This document shows, piece after piece, positions 37,606 to 49,998 of a stretch of 64,000 nt of DNA. The stretch spans positions 961,893-1,025,892 of the forward strand of contig JAESUZ010002684.1 in assembly GCA_017311185.1 (NCBI GenBank), written 5' to 3'. Within the stretch, counting starts at the first letter, position 1. Each line of letters begins with the position of its first letter. Both the position numbers and the translations under genes were made by a program. The DNA is from Proteles cristata cristata. Its lineage: Eukaryota; Chordata; Mammalia; Carnivora; Hyaenidae. A model generated the notes under the pieces. The model made no database searches and was not told the DNA's origin. It worked only from the letters and a program-made list of their open reading frames with translations.

Positions 37606-40600
37606 TGTTAGGATGGCTTTCTGTCCCAGGAGAACCACTGTGATTATCCCATAACTTGAGAAACCGATTTCTAAGGTTCCTGGAATCTTTTCTGTGCTGG
37701 TGCCTTTTTTCAGGGTATTCTTTCCATGGAGAATGGCTTCCGTGTACAAATGTCTTTCTAATCTCTGCTGAGTGAAGACCGCACTATGTATTCTCCTCCT
37801 TTGTTTTAATGTCATTGTTTGTACCTCATTCTGAATGGTGATGATGTCGCCTTCACTAAGTTGTCAGGCCTTTGTAGGTCCGGACGATGCCTTAATTACC
37901 TTTTCCACATTTCTACTTTGGTTTTTTCCACATTGGTCAAAAAACTCATGTTGGAACTTCCCGGAGGTTGGGGGATGGTGTTTATGGAATGAAGAATTTC
38001 ATTTGTGATCACCTCTGAAGAAGGTTCTAGAAGCTAAAATACTGTCATCAAGGCATTCCTGCAACTAAATCATGGAGATTTCTTACTGATGACATATTGG
38101 GCCCATCCATGAGTACCTATTAAGGCCTTATAACACTCCTTGTGGGATCTTAAACAGTCTGAGGGTGAAATATATGCAGATGCTACACCAGGGTTTTCAT
38201 ATATATGCTCAAATTTTGACGATACCTTGAAGGTTTCCCTCCCTCATCTTGATCATGAGTTATTTTGGAAAACCAATAATCTAAGCACATTGATAAACAA
38301 GACATTAACCTATGAAAATAGAGGAGGAGTGGCTGTAAAATAATTATATGCCTAAACTGTGTTCTCATTTTATTTTACTTGTGATTCTGAAAATCCTATT
38401 AATGGATGAAATGATTGGGTCAGAGTAATACTGAAAGATGAGGCTGACTGAACTTGCAAATGATGGACAACCTTGATTTGAAGTAGGCCACCACTTGGAC
38501 AGAAGTCAGTAATGTGCTTTCCACCTGGACTTGCCTTATTGATGCTCTTTTTATAGGAATAGCCATTTGCCAACCCGGGACCTTTTCACCTGGGCCCTAA
38601 ATGCAATCTCTGCATAAGAAAGTGATCATTGTCTTTATCTAAAGGCTATCTCCTCTGGACCCTCAAAGAGAAACCACATACTTCTAATTGACTGTATGTT
38701 TAAATGTGTGCTCTATTTCAATCGGTTTTTTATTGTGCATCTCCTGGCTATAAGCCCTCCATCACCATGAGATTTATTGCTTACCCCAAATACCTCTGTG
38801 AATTAACCCTGGAGAGTTAGGAATATGCTAAATAAGCCTATGTCCCATACCTCCACTGTATAAATGAATGCTTTTCAAATCTGGATTACTATGCCTATAA
38901 TTCTTTGCTTGGTACAAAAAGCCATAGTCTGTTTTTCCTTACCGGGAGCACTTCTGTCTGTGGCTGTTTTGTTATGAATTTCCCCACCTTGACCAGGCAA
39001 CTGGCTTCTTTCTTTTAAATATAGAGGTAATTACTATCGAACAGCAAAGTGGAATATGTACCAGCATTCTCAGTACGTGGATGCAAAGTCAGAAACCATG
39101 GATATTAGGGAAGCTGAACTTGATGCTGACCCATATTATTAAGGAACAAGGTCAACATTTTGCTTAGACAAGTAGAAAATCTAATACCTGCCTTTTATTC
39201 AAGATTTACGTTGAAGTCAATGTCCTTAATATAGAGGCTCCTTTTAGGCACATTGTTAGCCACAATTAGATGTTAGTTGTGATATATATACACACACAAA
39301 GGGAAAAAATATAGTAGAAAATACACTGTATAAAATCCTCTCTATATTGTTTGACCACATAGTTGCATTGATAAACTTCAGAATATTTCCTTTGGAGTTC
39401 CAATTATTGGAAAGAAACCAGTTGGAATTATTTACAGGATTAGTGGACAACGAGGTTCCTGCTTTGAGGATTTTCTTGTTTTGAATAACAAATCTCTCCC
39501 TGAAGATGGTTAGACAGAACTCATTTGCAGTAGGCGCCTGTGTACCAGAACTTGGAAGTAATTAGATTGCTTCATAGCTTAGCTGCACAAGCCTCACTCA
39601 GTATATGGATTCTTAAATAAACAATAAGAAAATTACATTACAAAGAATGACAGCCCACATGCAAATCCACTAGTATAATAAAAAGTGATTAAAGATGTTC
39701 AAGTGAGGCAAGATTCCTAAGCATCTGCCTACAAGACTCTACTAAAATGTGTATTGTCACTAAATAAATACCAGAACACTTTACATTACATTGTTTGCTT
39801 TTGTTGTTTTTTGTGCATGGTGAGCTGGAAAAGGCTCCTTTAGAAACAAGAGGAAAGGGATACTTCTCTTCCCAGTGTTCACGACTGTCTTACACCTGCA
39901 AGAAAAGAGTAGACACTGTTGGGGTCATGTGACATCATCTGTCTTCGGTGTGCTATAATGTAGAGCAGGCTAGCAGTTGATAACTCCTGTGAGCTGGTGC
40001 TCACGCTGGCTACTGCACCACTGGTTGGAGCACTCCCCACCAGGCTTCCCCAGCAGGCAGCACTTCTGAGAACAGTAGGCCTCTTTTCCTCTCTTGACTT
40101 CACAGATCTGTCAATTACCATCATTCTCAGGCTGCCCCCTCCAATTTCTTGAAACCCGTCTCCAAAGCACCTCCCTTGATTTTTAATTATGAAGTACTTT
40201 TATAAGAATACATTAAGTTTTGCCAGATGTTTGATTGAAGGGACTTGTTTCTATCCTTTTTGGCCTTTGAACGTCTACCTGTGATCACTGTCTCTGTGCT
40301 TTGAGTAATCTCAAAACTGAAATATCTTTAGAGGGAGAAGTGACCTATCCTCTTCTGCTTGGTGTCCTCTCCTTTGAGGGCTAGCCAGCCTTTCAGTGTT
40401 TGGGTCAAGGCTAATGAGGGAGATGCTGAATTTACTCAGTGGACTTTGACACCACTGAAGGCATATCGGCTTCACACAGTTTTGTGCATTTTGACCAAAA
40501 GGTGTCACTTCCAAATCTTGTATATCACTTCCTAGTGCTCACTATTTTGTCACTCTGGAATTCTTAAATCCTATAATGAGGTGCTTATTTTTCTGCTGAA

Positions 40601-40683
40601 CATTGTTTTTCAAGGGGTGATCTATCTTCAGATTGCACTTATATTCAGATTGCCCGCAAAAGGGCATCATTAGGTCTTGATGG

Positions 40684-40892
40684 ATGCTTTTTTAAAAACT
40701 TTTTTAAAATTTAAAAAATTTTTAAGAGAGAGCACAGCAGGGGAGGGGCAGAGAGAAGAGAAGAGAGAATCCCCAGCAGCCTCCATGCTGGTAGTGCAGA
40801 GCCCCATGTGGGGCTCAAACTCTCCACAAGATCATGATCTGAGCCGAGATCAAAACTTGGATGTTTAACCAACTGTGCCGCCCAGGTGCCCC
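40684..40892 (-). mobile_element. SINEC SINE, antisense
   Basis: TTTTAAAAACTTTTTTAAAATTTAAAAAATTTTTAAGAGAGAGCACAGCAGGGGAGGGGC, CATGCTGGTAGTGCAGAGCC, ATGATCTGAGCCGAGATC, and a head complement AACTGTGCCGCCCAGGTGCCCC. GATGGATG and GACAGATG at the two ends may be a decayed target duplication. Confidence 0.92.
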
Positions 40893-43500
40893 AATCCTGA
40901 CAGATGTTAAACAGCATTTGCTAGATGTAAGGAGGGAAGGCATCACTGATTTGCTTTAGTTGGGCTGAAGAAGGAAAAACAAAACGTGAAGTTAAAAGTA
41001 TACAAACTTTACAAATACTGCCAAGCCAGTAACACCTGTTCAAATCATTTTAAAAAAGAATATTTGGAATTTAAACTAAAGCTAAACAGTTCTAAATCCC
41101 TACAAAAAAATGTCAAATATAATTGTAAAAAAGATCTAAATGCTTGGACCCTAATTAAAGAAAATGAGAATCCATTAAAGAATTATGAATTTCAATCTGA
41201 CCTAATGCTGTTAGAGGGAATTATAATTTACCAGGAAATTTTGACTCTGGCAATTTGGGGGGAGGGGGGAGGGCTATTTGGCATAGTTTACATTTGTTGT
41301 ATTATTACATTATTTTGGATATATTACATTTATTAACATACACGTGTCTTGAAAAATAAAACTGTACTGTACAAGTGGGAATGAATGGTAAAGTCAAAAT
41401 AAACAAAGTAGGAGTTAGTAGGAGTCAGAGACAAGATATGAAAAATGAGTAAGTTGTGTAGTTGAGGTCAGTGTGTTTCCCAAAGACCCCTGACTCCTGA
41501 TGTTTGCCCTCTTGAATTCTCTCCTCACCTTGAGTATAGACTGGGCCTCATGACTTGCTTCACATGAGTAGAATACAGAAAAATAATACAGGAAGAATCA
41601 GACCAAACGGAAGCTGGTTTTAAACTAATTTTAAGATAATCTTAAGGAATTTGTCTCACCGATGGAGAAATGCTAAGGCAAAGACTATGTGGATAATAGA
41701 GCTCATGACTTATTGGCGTATAATTGAGAGATAATATACCTGCCAGATAGAAACAGGTAACAAACTAGAAATCCCATTATGGCAGTTACCATGAATATAT
41801 AATAAGGTATTGGAGTTATTCTTTGAAATATATTTGTTCCTAATATTTGGAGACTGCAGAGATAATGAATCAGAAACAGCTGAACATGTCTTCCATGTTG
41901 ATATAATTGTAAACATTGGCAAACAGCTTTCTTTTCAAATCAGCTACCATTTGTCGAGTACTTTTTTTTTAAATTTTACCAGGTATTAATAATTATACTG
42001 TAATCAATGGAATCAGTGAGAAAACTCTCACAATCTAATTTTAATTCTTCACAACATTTAGGATAAATGCCAGATCAGCCCTGGATGACTAAAGACTTTA
42101 GCTCAGGCTAGCCTCGTGTAAAGATAGGAAATACTGACAGCAATATTAATGGTTTTCTGAAAATGGGCCCTTACTGTGGTGTTCCTTCTTTAATATTTGA
42201 AGGTTGAGGTTTGTGTATAAGACTGTAACATAATTCTCTAGATGCACCTTGGCCGTCGTAGATTTTTTTTTAAAGCTACTTTTAATGTTTACTTATTTTT
42301 GAGAGAGGCAGGGAAGGGCAGAGCGAAGTGGAGACACAGAATCTGAAACAGGCTCCAGGCTCTGAGCTGTTAGCGCAGAGCCGGAATTGGGCTCGAACTC
42401 ATGAACTGTGAGATCATGACCTGAGCCGAAGTCAGATGCTTAACAGACTGAGGTACCCAGGCCATTGGGGATTTGTAAGTGGTTTTGCAAGGTGTGATTC
42501 CTAGCTGTTGCTCTCAGAGCTTTTAGGCACCAGCTAAATCGTAGCATCAGAAGGCTGAAAAACTCATTATGTTTGAGGAATTAGATTTTCTTTCTGAATA
42601 TAATTGGAATGGAAGTATTTTATTTGGTGGATGATGGCACTATAAACCCAGCCACGCAGGCGACTCTGACATCTGTATTTACTGCTAGCTGCTGTTTGTG
42701 CAGACCTTCACTTGGAGCTGAAAGATAATCTAGCCTTGATGTGTTTAACAAAGATTCTAATCGCTAAATCTTACCCAATATGAAGCAGAGTGTCATTAGG
42801 TGAAAGCTGTGTGGCCTTAAAAATGTAGACACTCACACATATCATCTAAATAAAACAAAGAATGAAAATACTTGCCTGGGGGTTTGACCCAGGGTCTTCT
42901 GTAGCTTGGACCTCTCCTGCTGCCCCACCCCCCGCCTGTGTCCACCTCTTCTCCGGTTAGTTAAGCCCAGGGCCCAGGCTGCACTCCTCCACCTGTTATT
43001 CCCCTTCTGGCTCCTTCTCTAGAATGTCCAGAGCAGAATGAGGTCTTTGTAGCTTCTTGTTCACAACTCAGAGGGCAAGCACATGGACCCTTTTAGGATA
43101 TTCCCAGCGGTCGCCAAGTCCAAGTAGATTAAAAGAAATAACCATCATCCGCACGTTGTCAAGGTGTTAGACAAGGTGTTAGACCAGTGTCACCAACACT
43201 GGTGGAAAAAACTTTTGCTTGCCTTCCTACCCTGTGCTGGGCCTTTCCTTACGCACTGAGAATACAAAGATAAGGACAACTGGCCGTCAGGGGCCTCGCC
43301 CGGGAGTGCAAATGATGCAGCTGCTGCACAGCATGTTAAAGGCACACGGGGAGCAGAGGGAGAGAAGGAGATGCATGCTGTCACAGGGACACAGCAGCCT
43401 GGGGGTGGGCTGCGCGGGGAGGCAAGCCAGGCAGACAAAGTAGCATGTGCAGAAACAGGCGAACAAGAGCATGATGGGTTTGGGGTAAGTGTAGGATTTT
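40893..43500 (+). other. PRKG1: intron with one SINE and a GC-richer patch
   Basis: The SINE at 42263 is listed separately. The 116-codon + frame at 40986-41336 is lysine/asparagine-rich, low in complexity and without relatives. 42880-43490 is clearly richer in GC than its surroundings but has too few CpGs for an island. The text around 43215-43480 (CTGTGCTGGGCCTTTCC..., CAGGCAGACAAAGTAGCATGTGCAGAAACAGG) looks like a decayed ancient LINE. Confidence 0.5.
42263..42463 (-). mobile_element. SINEC SINE, antisense
   Basis: TTTTTTTTAAAGCTACTTTTAATGTTTACTTATTTTTGAGAGAGGC, GACACAGAATCTGAAACAGGCTCCAGGCTCTGAGCTGTTAGCGCAGAGCC, GAGATCATGACCTGAGCCGAAGTC, then a worn head, ACAGACTGAGGTACCCAGGCC. The GA run is very short. 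Confidence 0.92.
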
Positions 43501-43551
43501 TCTTTTAATTTTTTAAAGTTTATTTAGAGAGAAAGAGCAGGGGAGGGGCAC

Positions 43552-43588
<37 letters not shown>

Positions 43589-43714
43589 CACAAGAAGCCT
43601 CTGCACTGACAGTGCAGAGTCAGACTCAGGGCTCGAACTCCTGAACCATGAGATCACGACCTAAGCTGAAATCAAGAGTTAGACACCGAACTGCCTGAAC
43701 CCCCCAGGCGCCCC
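43501..43714 (-). mobile_element. SINEC SINE, antisense, with GA microsatellite
   Basis: TTCTTTTAATTTTTTAAAGTTTATTTAGAGAGAAAGAGCAGGGG, a (GA)n of about 30 bp at 43556-43586, CTGCACTGACAGTGCAGAGTCAG, GAGATCACGACCTAAGCTG, and CTGCCTGAACCCCCCAGGCGCCCC. It lies 80 bp before a MER5A that carries another SINE in the opposite orientation. Confidence 0.93.
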
Positions 43715-43794
43715 TAGGGAACTACAGGATTTGAAGGGCACCCTGTTGAGCACTGGGGCCAGTGGGAGGTGTGAGTTGTTAGATCACTGGTTCT

Positions 43795-44213
43795 CAAAGT
43801 GCTTCTCCCCAACTAGCAGCATTAACATCACCTGGATGTTTATTAGAAATGCACATTCTCAGGGGCGCCTGGGTGGCTTAGTCGGTTAAGCGTCCAACTT
43901 TCGCTTGGGTCATGATCTCGCAGTTCGTGGGTTCGAGCCCCGCGTCGGGCTCTGTGCTGACTGCCAGCTCAGAGCCTGGAGCCTGTTCAGTCTGTGACTC
44001 CCTCTCTCTCTGACCCTCCCTGCTCACACTGTCTCTCTCTCTCTCCTAGAAATAAATAAAACGTTAAAAAAAAAAATTAAAAAAAATTAAAAAAAAAATT
44101 AAAAAAAAAAAAAAGAAATGCACATTCTCAGACCCCACCCTAGACCTGCCTGAGAAACTGACTTAAATAGCCATCCAGATACTTCCAATGATACTATGGT
44201 TAAAAAGCTACTG
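43795..44213 (+). mobile_element. MER5A split by a young SINE
   Basis: The left part (43795-43862) reads CACTGGTTCTCAAAGTGCTTCTCCCC...CAGCATTAACATCACCTGGATGTTTATTAGAAATGCACATTCTC. The right part (44114-44213) resumes with GACCCCACCCTAGACCTGCCTGAGAAACTGAC...AAAAAGCTACTGTG. Joined around the insertion they make one MER5A of ordinary length. The inserted SINE accounts for the gap. Confidence 0.85.
43863..44113 (+). mobile_element. SINEC felid SINE, youngest subfamily, 18-bp target duplication
   Basis: Complete and close to the felid consensus: GGGCGCCTGGGTGGCTTAGTCGG, GGGTTCGAGCCCCGCGTCGGGCTCTGTGCTGACTGCCAGCTCAGAGCCTGGAGCC, CTCTCCTAGAAATAAATAAAACG, and a long tail of several A runs separated by TT. 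AGAAATGCACATTCTCAG is duplicated perfectly at 43845-43862 and 44114-44131. It sits inside a MER5A. Confidence 0.97.
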
Positions 44214-44269
44214 TGTTAAATTACGTCAGATTGTACCATGGTCTTTTTCTTTTAAAGCCAGTGGATTTT

Positions 44270-44470
44270 TAAAAATTTATTTATTTATTTTGAGAGAGAC
44301 AGAGCACAAAGGAGCAAGGAGCAGAGAGAGAGGGAGACAGTTTTCTGAGCAGACTTTGTGCTGTCAGCCTAGAGCCCAACATGGGGCTTAAACTCAGGAA
44401 ACTGCAAGTTCATGACCTGAGGTGAAACCAAGAGTAGAACGCTTAACTGATGAAGCCACTCAGACACCCC
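44270..44470 (-). mobile_element. SINEC SINE, antisense, with target duplication
   Basis: TAAAAATTTATTTATTTATTTTGAGAGAGACAGAGC, GTGCTGTCAGCCTAGAGCCC, TTCATGACCTGAGGTG and a worn head GAAGCCACTCAGACACCCC. CCAGTGGATTTT flanks it at 44258-44269 and 44475-44486. Confidence 0.93.
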
Positions 44471-45254
44471 AAAACCAGTGGATTTTAAACATGGAAATGA
44501 CGTTAGTTGAATCTGATATTTTTTCACAAGTGCTGCTTGGAAGCACTTTTGAGAATAAATTAGCACTTGTACCACAGTCTGGGGAATGAGATGGAGGGTG
44601 GGGAATAAATCTGGATGATGCTTAAGAGGCTGGGCAGAAGTTAGGCAGAAGATTGAAGAGCTTTGGTAAAGACTTGAAACATACTCAGCAGCTGCTTTCT
44701 CATTTTCACCTGATTGGAGGGTCCTAATGCGATTATTATTGTTCAGCTGAGCTTGGGCTCATTGTTCATCACTCTCCTCCTACTGCCATTTGGTCCTGCT
44801 TTTAGTAATGGGCCCTGGAGCTTTTTCTTCCAAGAATAATCAAAGGATCAGTATGCCTCTTGCACAAGCGTTCAGTTTCATTTCTGGACACGATGGAGCA
44901 GACAGGTAGGCAGTCTCTTCTGGTATTGAGACAGGATTACATCTGAGTGTTTCCTCTGGCCTTGAGCCAGAATTTCCACTGACATCTCCCCCTTGCTTGA
45001 ACAAAGTTGCATTTATAGCAAAGAGGATTGTCTTCGTGGTGTAAACAATAATCGTATTATTTCTTTGATTTTAAAATAAAAACAGAAGAACTATTTTGGA
45101 CCTCTTCCAGTGGTTTCACATCTGTGGTCTTTGCCCAATAGACATGCGGGATGTACTTGAATGGAGCCCCTTAAGTAAAACTAAGTTGTGTAGTTTAAAT
45201 ATATGATATCACATTAAGATGATGTTGGAGATAGGACTTAAGGATCATTCAGTG

Positions 45255-45450
45255 GCCCCAATATTTACTGCGTGTTCCTCTGTTTTGGGCACTGGGTGAG
45301 TACAGTACTTGATTATTTAATTCTCAAAGCACCTATACTGGTGTATTTTTTCATACTGGTGTATTTTTTATACCGATGAAGAATTTGAAGAATAAAGAGG
45401 CTGACTAACCTGTCACTTCTAACAAGTAACTGAGACTATTCAAGCGTCAG
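45255..45450 (-). mobile_element. MIR fossil, diverged
   Basis: CAATATTTACTGCGTGTTCC...GGGCACTGGGTGAG...ATTTAATTCTCAAAGCACC...ACCGATGAAGAATTTGAAGAATAAAGAGGCTGACTAACCTGTC keeps the inverted MIR order. A repeated unit TACTGGTGTATTTTTT lies inside at 45336-45371. Confidence 0.65.
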
Positions 45451-45624
45451 AACAGTCCACAAAGAAAGTTAAGGGAAATACTGCGCATTCTCAGAGGTCA
45501 TTCTGAAAAAGAGACAGGACATGTTGGTAAAGGTGCAGAGACTTGTGAATTGTTCTCTGTTATTGGTTCACAGGGTTTTTCAAAAGCAACTGAGCTCTGT
45601 TTAGATGGAAGCAGAAAGCTTTCC

Positions 45625-45780
45625 CTATGAGCTGATGCAGTCATCCCACTTCTAGGCATCTACTCAATGAAAATAATCTGAGAGATGGCAAAGAAATATG
45701 TATGCAGATGTTTTCCAGAAATATTTAAAAAGGAAAAAATACGACAAAGATAGTATCTGGCATCTATTTAAATGCTTTAT
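45625..45780 (+). mobile_element. ancient L1 ORF2 remnant
   Basis: CTGATGCAGTCATCCCACTTCTAGGCATCTACTCAATGAAAATAATCTGAGAG resembles the L1 ORF2 segment that encodes AIPLLGIYP, in sense orientation and badly decayed. Confidence 0.5.
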
Positions 45781-46667
45781 GTATTTTATATGAACATGTC
45801 ATTTATATAAATATATTAAAATATACTTTAAATCAACATGCCATTTTAATGTATTAAATATAGCAAACATATTTAACACATTAAATATAACCTACATACA
45901 CCGACATGTTAATTATGGGTGAGATTATTGGTGATTCAATTGTTGGTTGTTGTTTCCTTATTTTGTGAATTTTCTTGACCAGAAATTATTCTTACAACTC
46001 AGAAGTAGAAAACGCCCTCTTTCATAAACTAGTCAGAAAACTCATCTTGATAAACTGTATTTGCAATTATTTTATGGAAGAAAATAAAGTCTGTGTTTGA
46101 GATAAATGGTTAGAATTACTTCCATGACATTACTGTTTAAGTTATAAGCCCAACACTTTTGGATCATTTCATTAAATTTTGTATCTCTGGGACAGAAAGC
46201 AGCTACTTCATATTTGAGCAAATCAGGATGAGAGATTGCACAGAAATTGATGTTGAGTGAACTCTGATATGGTATAGAGACCAAAAGTCCTAGATCTTAT
46301 CAAAGATTAATTTGATTGTCTCATTGAAAGGGTCACCTGATTTTGACCTCCAAGAGAAGTAACAAAACATTTTCAGTAAAAAACATGATAGTTCTCAATC
46401 ACAATTTACTTTTACTTTTATATTCCTTAATATGAATCCTGAAATCTATCTTTATTCCTTCCAACTGTCTACTAGACCTTAAACCAGTAAGCTTATTACT
46501 TCTAGTGTGTATTTTGACTGATTAGCATTGCTTAACTTTGTGAATCACAAACTTCTCAACTCCCGCAGTGGTGTGGGAATAGGGGAGGGGGCAGGTAGAA
46601 TAGTGAGATCAGCAGATTCTCATGATTTTCAGGGCATACAAGTTTGAATTTCTAAAGACCATAGTAT

Positions 46668-46905
46668 TAATAACAATAGCTTATATTTACATAATCCCTT
46701 CTGTGTTCTAGGCACTGCTATAAGAAATGTCCCACATATTAATTTATAGAATACAACAACCTAAGAGGTGAAGACCATTATTTTCAAGATTGAGGAAACC
46801 AAGGCACGCAGATATGAAGCGACTTGCCCAAGACTACACTCACCATAAGTGTTTGACCTAGAATTTGAGCCCAAACACTGACCCAAACTCGTGCCCTTAT
46901 CCATT
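46668..46905 (-). mobile_element. MIR fossil
   Basis: TAATAACAATAGCTTATATTTACATAATCCCTTCTGTGTTCTAGGCACTGCTATAAG...CTAAGAGGTGAAGACCATTATTTTCAAGATTGAGGAAACCAAGGCACGCAGATATGAAGCGACTTGCCCAAGACTACACTCACC covers nearly the whole inverted MIR. Confidence 0.85.
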
Positions 46906-47400
46906 ATGGTCGATAGCCTTTAGACTGCAGTCAGCTCTAAGGGACAGTGTGAAACTGGTCCTCAACAAGCCCAGCCTGATGACAAGGCATCATGGGAATC
47001 CTTCTAAATAATTTCAGAGATGCAAATGTGTAAGGAGAGGTGTGAAGCCGTAGGGTTAAGTCTGGTGAATCCCATCGAATTCCCTATGTTACTTGATGGT
47101 TTGGGAGGAGTTTTTATATTACACAAAAATATTTTAGTAGTAACATACGAAGGATAGATTTTTAAGATAAAGTGATAGACACTGAAATTACTTTCTAAGC
47201 ACTGTGAGACAGTGCCCAACAGCCCAGGGGCAGAGTTCTCGCTCCTCTGCTATCAGAAACTTCGATGGGGTGTTTGAAGAATGTGGATTTGAACAAATGA
47301 ATGCTGGTAAAACTAGTAACATTTACCACACGATTAAAAAGTAGTGTTATAAAATTCAGTGGAAGCCAGAAAGTTTATCAAACCCATTTTACAGATATTC

Positions 47401-47428
47401 AAAACAAAACAAAACAAAACAAAAAAAC
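47401..47428. repeat. (AAAAC)n microsatellite
   Basis: Four to five AAAAC units followed by A7. Short and probably stable. Confidence 0.9.
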
Positions 47429-49034
47429 AGAGCTTGAGAAAGACAGTGACTTATTCAAGGATTTTTGGATGGTTCTGAGCATCACTGAAACTGCTACTTG
47501 GACCTCCAGATTTTTAGTACTTCATCAGCTCCCTCTAAATTATTGAAAATGAGGTAGTGTAGCTGATGCCATGTTATATTATTTTCTTAATAAATTAGCA
47601 ATGTTTTTCATCTCTGTGAAACTGCAGATAATTCATCTGGGATTAAGTGAAAGGCGTAATAAGATTGCAGAATGTGAAAGCCTTTCCAAATCACATGTTC
47701 TTGAAATCACAGAGATGGACTGTAGCAAATGTGTGGTTACTCTTAGGTTTTACAATCTGGGGTTTATTTAGACTAAGTCCTAGAGAAATCATCATTTTTT
47801 TCCCTTTTTTCTCTAAGTACCTACTCCTTCCTCATGAACATAGAGTCAAGGAAGGTAATGGTTTTCCTGGGGAAAGAACCACCATTTTAGGATTCCAGAC
47901 AATAAAAACCCAAGTTTCAGTTCAACCCTTAGGTATGCCATTTTCTAATCTAGGTCAGGTCAATTTATCTCTTGGCCACATTTTTGCTCAACTGTGATAT
48001 ATATGTGCTTAAAAATTGAAGCAAAGGAACTTACTTGAATATTTCTGTCCACATGAATGCTAATTTAAGAAGTCTTGAGTATGGATAGATGAGAGAAGTG
48101 GACCAAGTTGAATAAAACTTTCCTTCTAGAAGTCTCTAAGTTTTGGAGAGGCAGATGCTAACTTGTAAAATGTCTTCATTAGATTCTTTTAAAATTTCTT
48201 AGAAAAATGCTAATCTAATTAATAGAACCAAATAATCCATATTTAAAGACCCAGTATTGAGTCTCTATTTCAATACATGGCCAACTGATCATTTGTAGTT
48301 GATGTAGGAAATCATCAGTGAAAATTTGATTATGATGTCCAAGTGAGCCAACCTAGCTTTCTAAAGTAATCAAGTAAATCATAAAGGGACCACTTTTAAA
48401 CTTCTTTGGTGCTATGTAAATGTAGTCTTTTGTGATACCAATTTAATTACACCATTTGGTTTTAATTGGCTAAATAAAAGAGAAGGAAATATACAGGCAG
48501 TAAAGAAAGTCAAATGAATGAATTTAAAGAGTCCTAAGCCTTAATATACTTCAACAATGTTAATATAGTTGAATGTTTTCCTCAAGAGATACTTGAGTTT
48601 CTAAGATATCAAATAGGAACTGTATGATCAGATGTGTGTTTTAGAGTAGTTTTAGGGTCCCATTCAGTTTGAGTGAATTTTGAATGAAAATTCCATGAAT
48701 GGCTATGATTATTGTAGGTGATAGACCTCTCTCTGTCTCAAAATTAAAAAAAAACTAAAAGAAGGTTATTCGATCTCCTGATTAACTTGAAAAACAGAGA
48801 ATGTGTTAAAATTTGATTGTTAAATAAATCCATTCATGTTTGAGCCATTAATTTTTTAAGAAGAATCTATTTCGTCTTCTATTACCTCTTTATTTTCTCC
48901 TTTAAAAATGCCTGTACTCAGTCTGTTTGATTTTCTATCCACCACACCACTTTGAGAGAAGGCTCTCCTTGTGAACTTCCTGCTCATTGAAAGAAGACAT
49001 GATTCTGGCTTTTTGTTGATCTTAAAAGTGTCCT

Positions 49035-49310
49035 TCTAATGCTGAGACACATTATAACATGGGTGAATCTTCAACATTACATGAGGCAGCAAGCATAGGG
49101 GAATTATCAGAGACAAAAAGTACAACAGTGGTTTGCAGGGGCTTGGGGATGTGGAATAATCGGGAGCCTAATAGTTCCATGAAAATAAAATTTCTGTTTG
49201 GGATGATGAAAAAGTTCTGGAAACAGATAGTGGTGGTGGTTACAATCCATTAAGAATGTGCTTTATGCAATTGAATTGTACACTTAAAAATGATTCAGTG
49301 CTTTAAAAAA
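49035..49310 (+). mobile_element. ancient L1 3' end (L1M type), sense
   Basis: GGTGAATCTTCAACATTACATGAGG, AGTACAACAGTGGTTTGCAGGGGCTTGGGG, TTTCTGTTTGGGATGATGAAAAAGTTCTGGAAACAGATAGTGGTGGTGGTTACAA and GAATTGTACACTTAAAAATG are the ordered landmarks of old L1M 3' ends, the sense counterpart of the remnant at 7188. Confidence 0.85.
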
Positions 49311-49789
49311 GCCTGTTTCTCTTATGTAACCTATTATCTTTTTATTTTCTTTCTTAAGTGTTACCCAGTTTTACTGACCCAAATGTTGGAAGATGTTAAC
49401 GTGACTATATCGTGTTGACTCCTTAGAATACACGCTGAGCGTTAATTATAGACCTGTGCCCTGGCCCTCTTTCTGTTACTACTCCCCTTAAATATTTAAA
49501 CAAATCCTCAGGATGGTTTTTAAAAATTATATTCCAAAATGGGATTAGAAGATTTTTTTTAAATCTTATTTTCCAGATACAAAAAAAATTTACCAAACAT
49601 GAACTTCTATCAAGTTGAGAATTTAAGGTGTAGTCTGTTCATAAGGTGATGATCTTAAACTAGATGTATCAGGCACACGAATCATTTGTGATTGCATGGC
49701 TAGGGCTTCCCGAAATAGGTCACCACATTACTGTAACACTGTAACAATGCATGGCCAAATGCTACACGGCATACAGTGACATCCCCCAG

Positions 49790-49998
49790 TTTTTTTTTTT
49801 TAATTTTTTTTATGTTTTCATTTTATATTAGAGAGAGAGAGCGTGCGCAGGGGAGGGGCAGAGAGACAGAATCTGAAGCAGGCTCCAGGCTCCTAGCTGT
49901 CAGCACTGAGCCTGATGCAGGGCTCGAATTCAGAAGCAGTGAGATCATGACTTGAGCCAAAGTCAGATGCTTAATGGACTGAGCCACCCAGGTGCCCC
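49790..49998 (-). mobile_element. SINEC SINE, antisense
   Basis: T11, TTAATTTTTTTTATGTTTTC, GAGAGAGAGAGCGTGCGCAGGGGAGGGGC, CAGGCTCCAGGCTCCTAGCTGTCAGCACTGAGCC, and GGACTGAGCCACCCAGGTGCCCC. It is followed by a C-rich stretch, TCCCCTCCCCCGCCCCCCGG. Confidence 0.94.

Larger units (their letters stand above)
36037..40683 (+). other. PRKG1: intron, SINE-poor 4.6 kb
   Basis: No SINE over this length. It holds the TTA microsatellite at 36662-36686 and a partial MIR at 37420-37605. The 37160-37420 part has frames on both strands without similarity. A pyrimidine-rich stretch at 36950-37010 is unremarkable. Confidence 0.5.
44487..49789 (+). other. PRKG1: intron, SINE-free 5.3 kb with ancient fossils
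   Basis: Only old repeats occur here (MIRs at 45255 and 46668, L1 remnants at 45625 and 49035). An AAAAC pentamer run is at 47401-47428. The frame of 116 codons at 47647-47997 has no similarity. Confidence 0.5.

Noticed and set aside
41490..41590. Segment CTTGAGTATAGACTGGGCCTCATGACTTGCTTCACATGAGTAGAATAC
   Set aside because: It resembles a phrase found in several old LTR/MER repeats, but it is too short and diverged to assign without a search.
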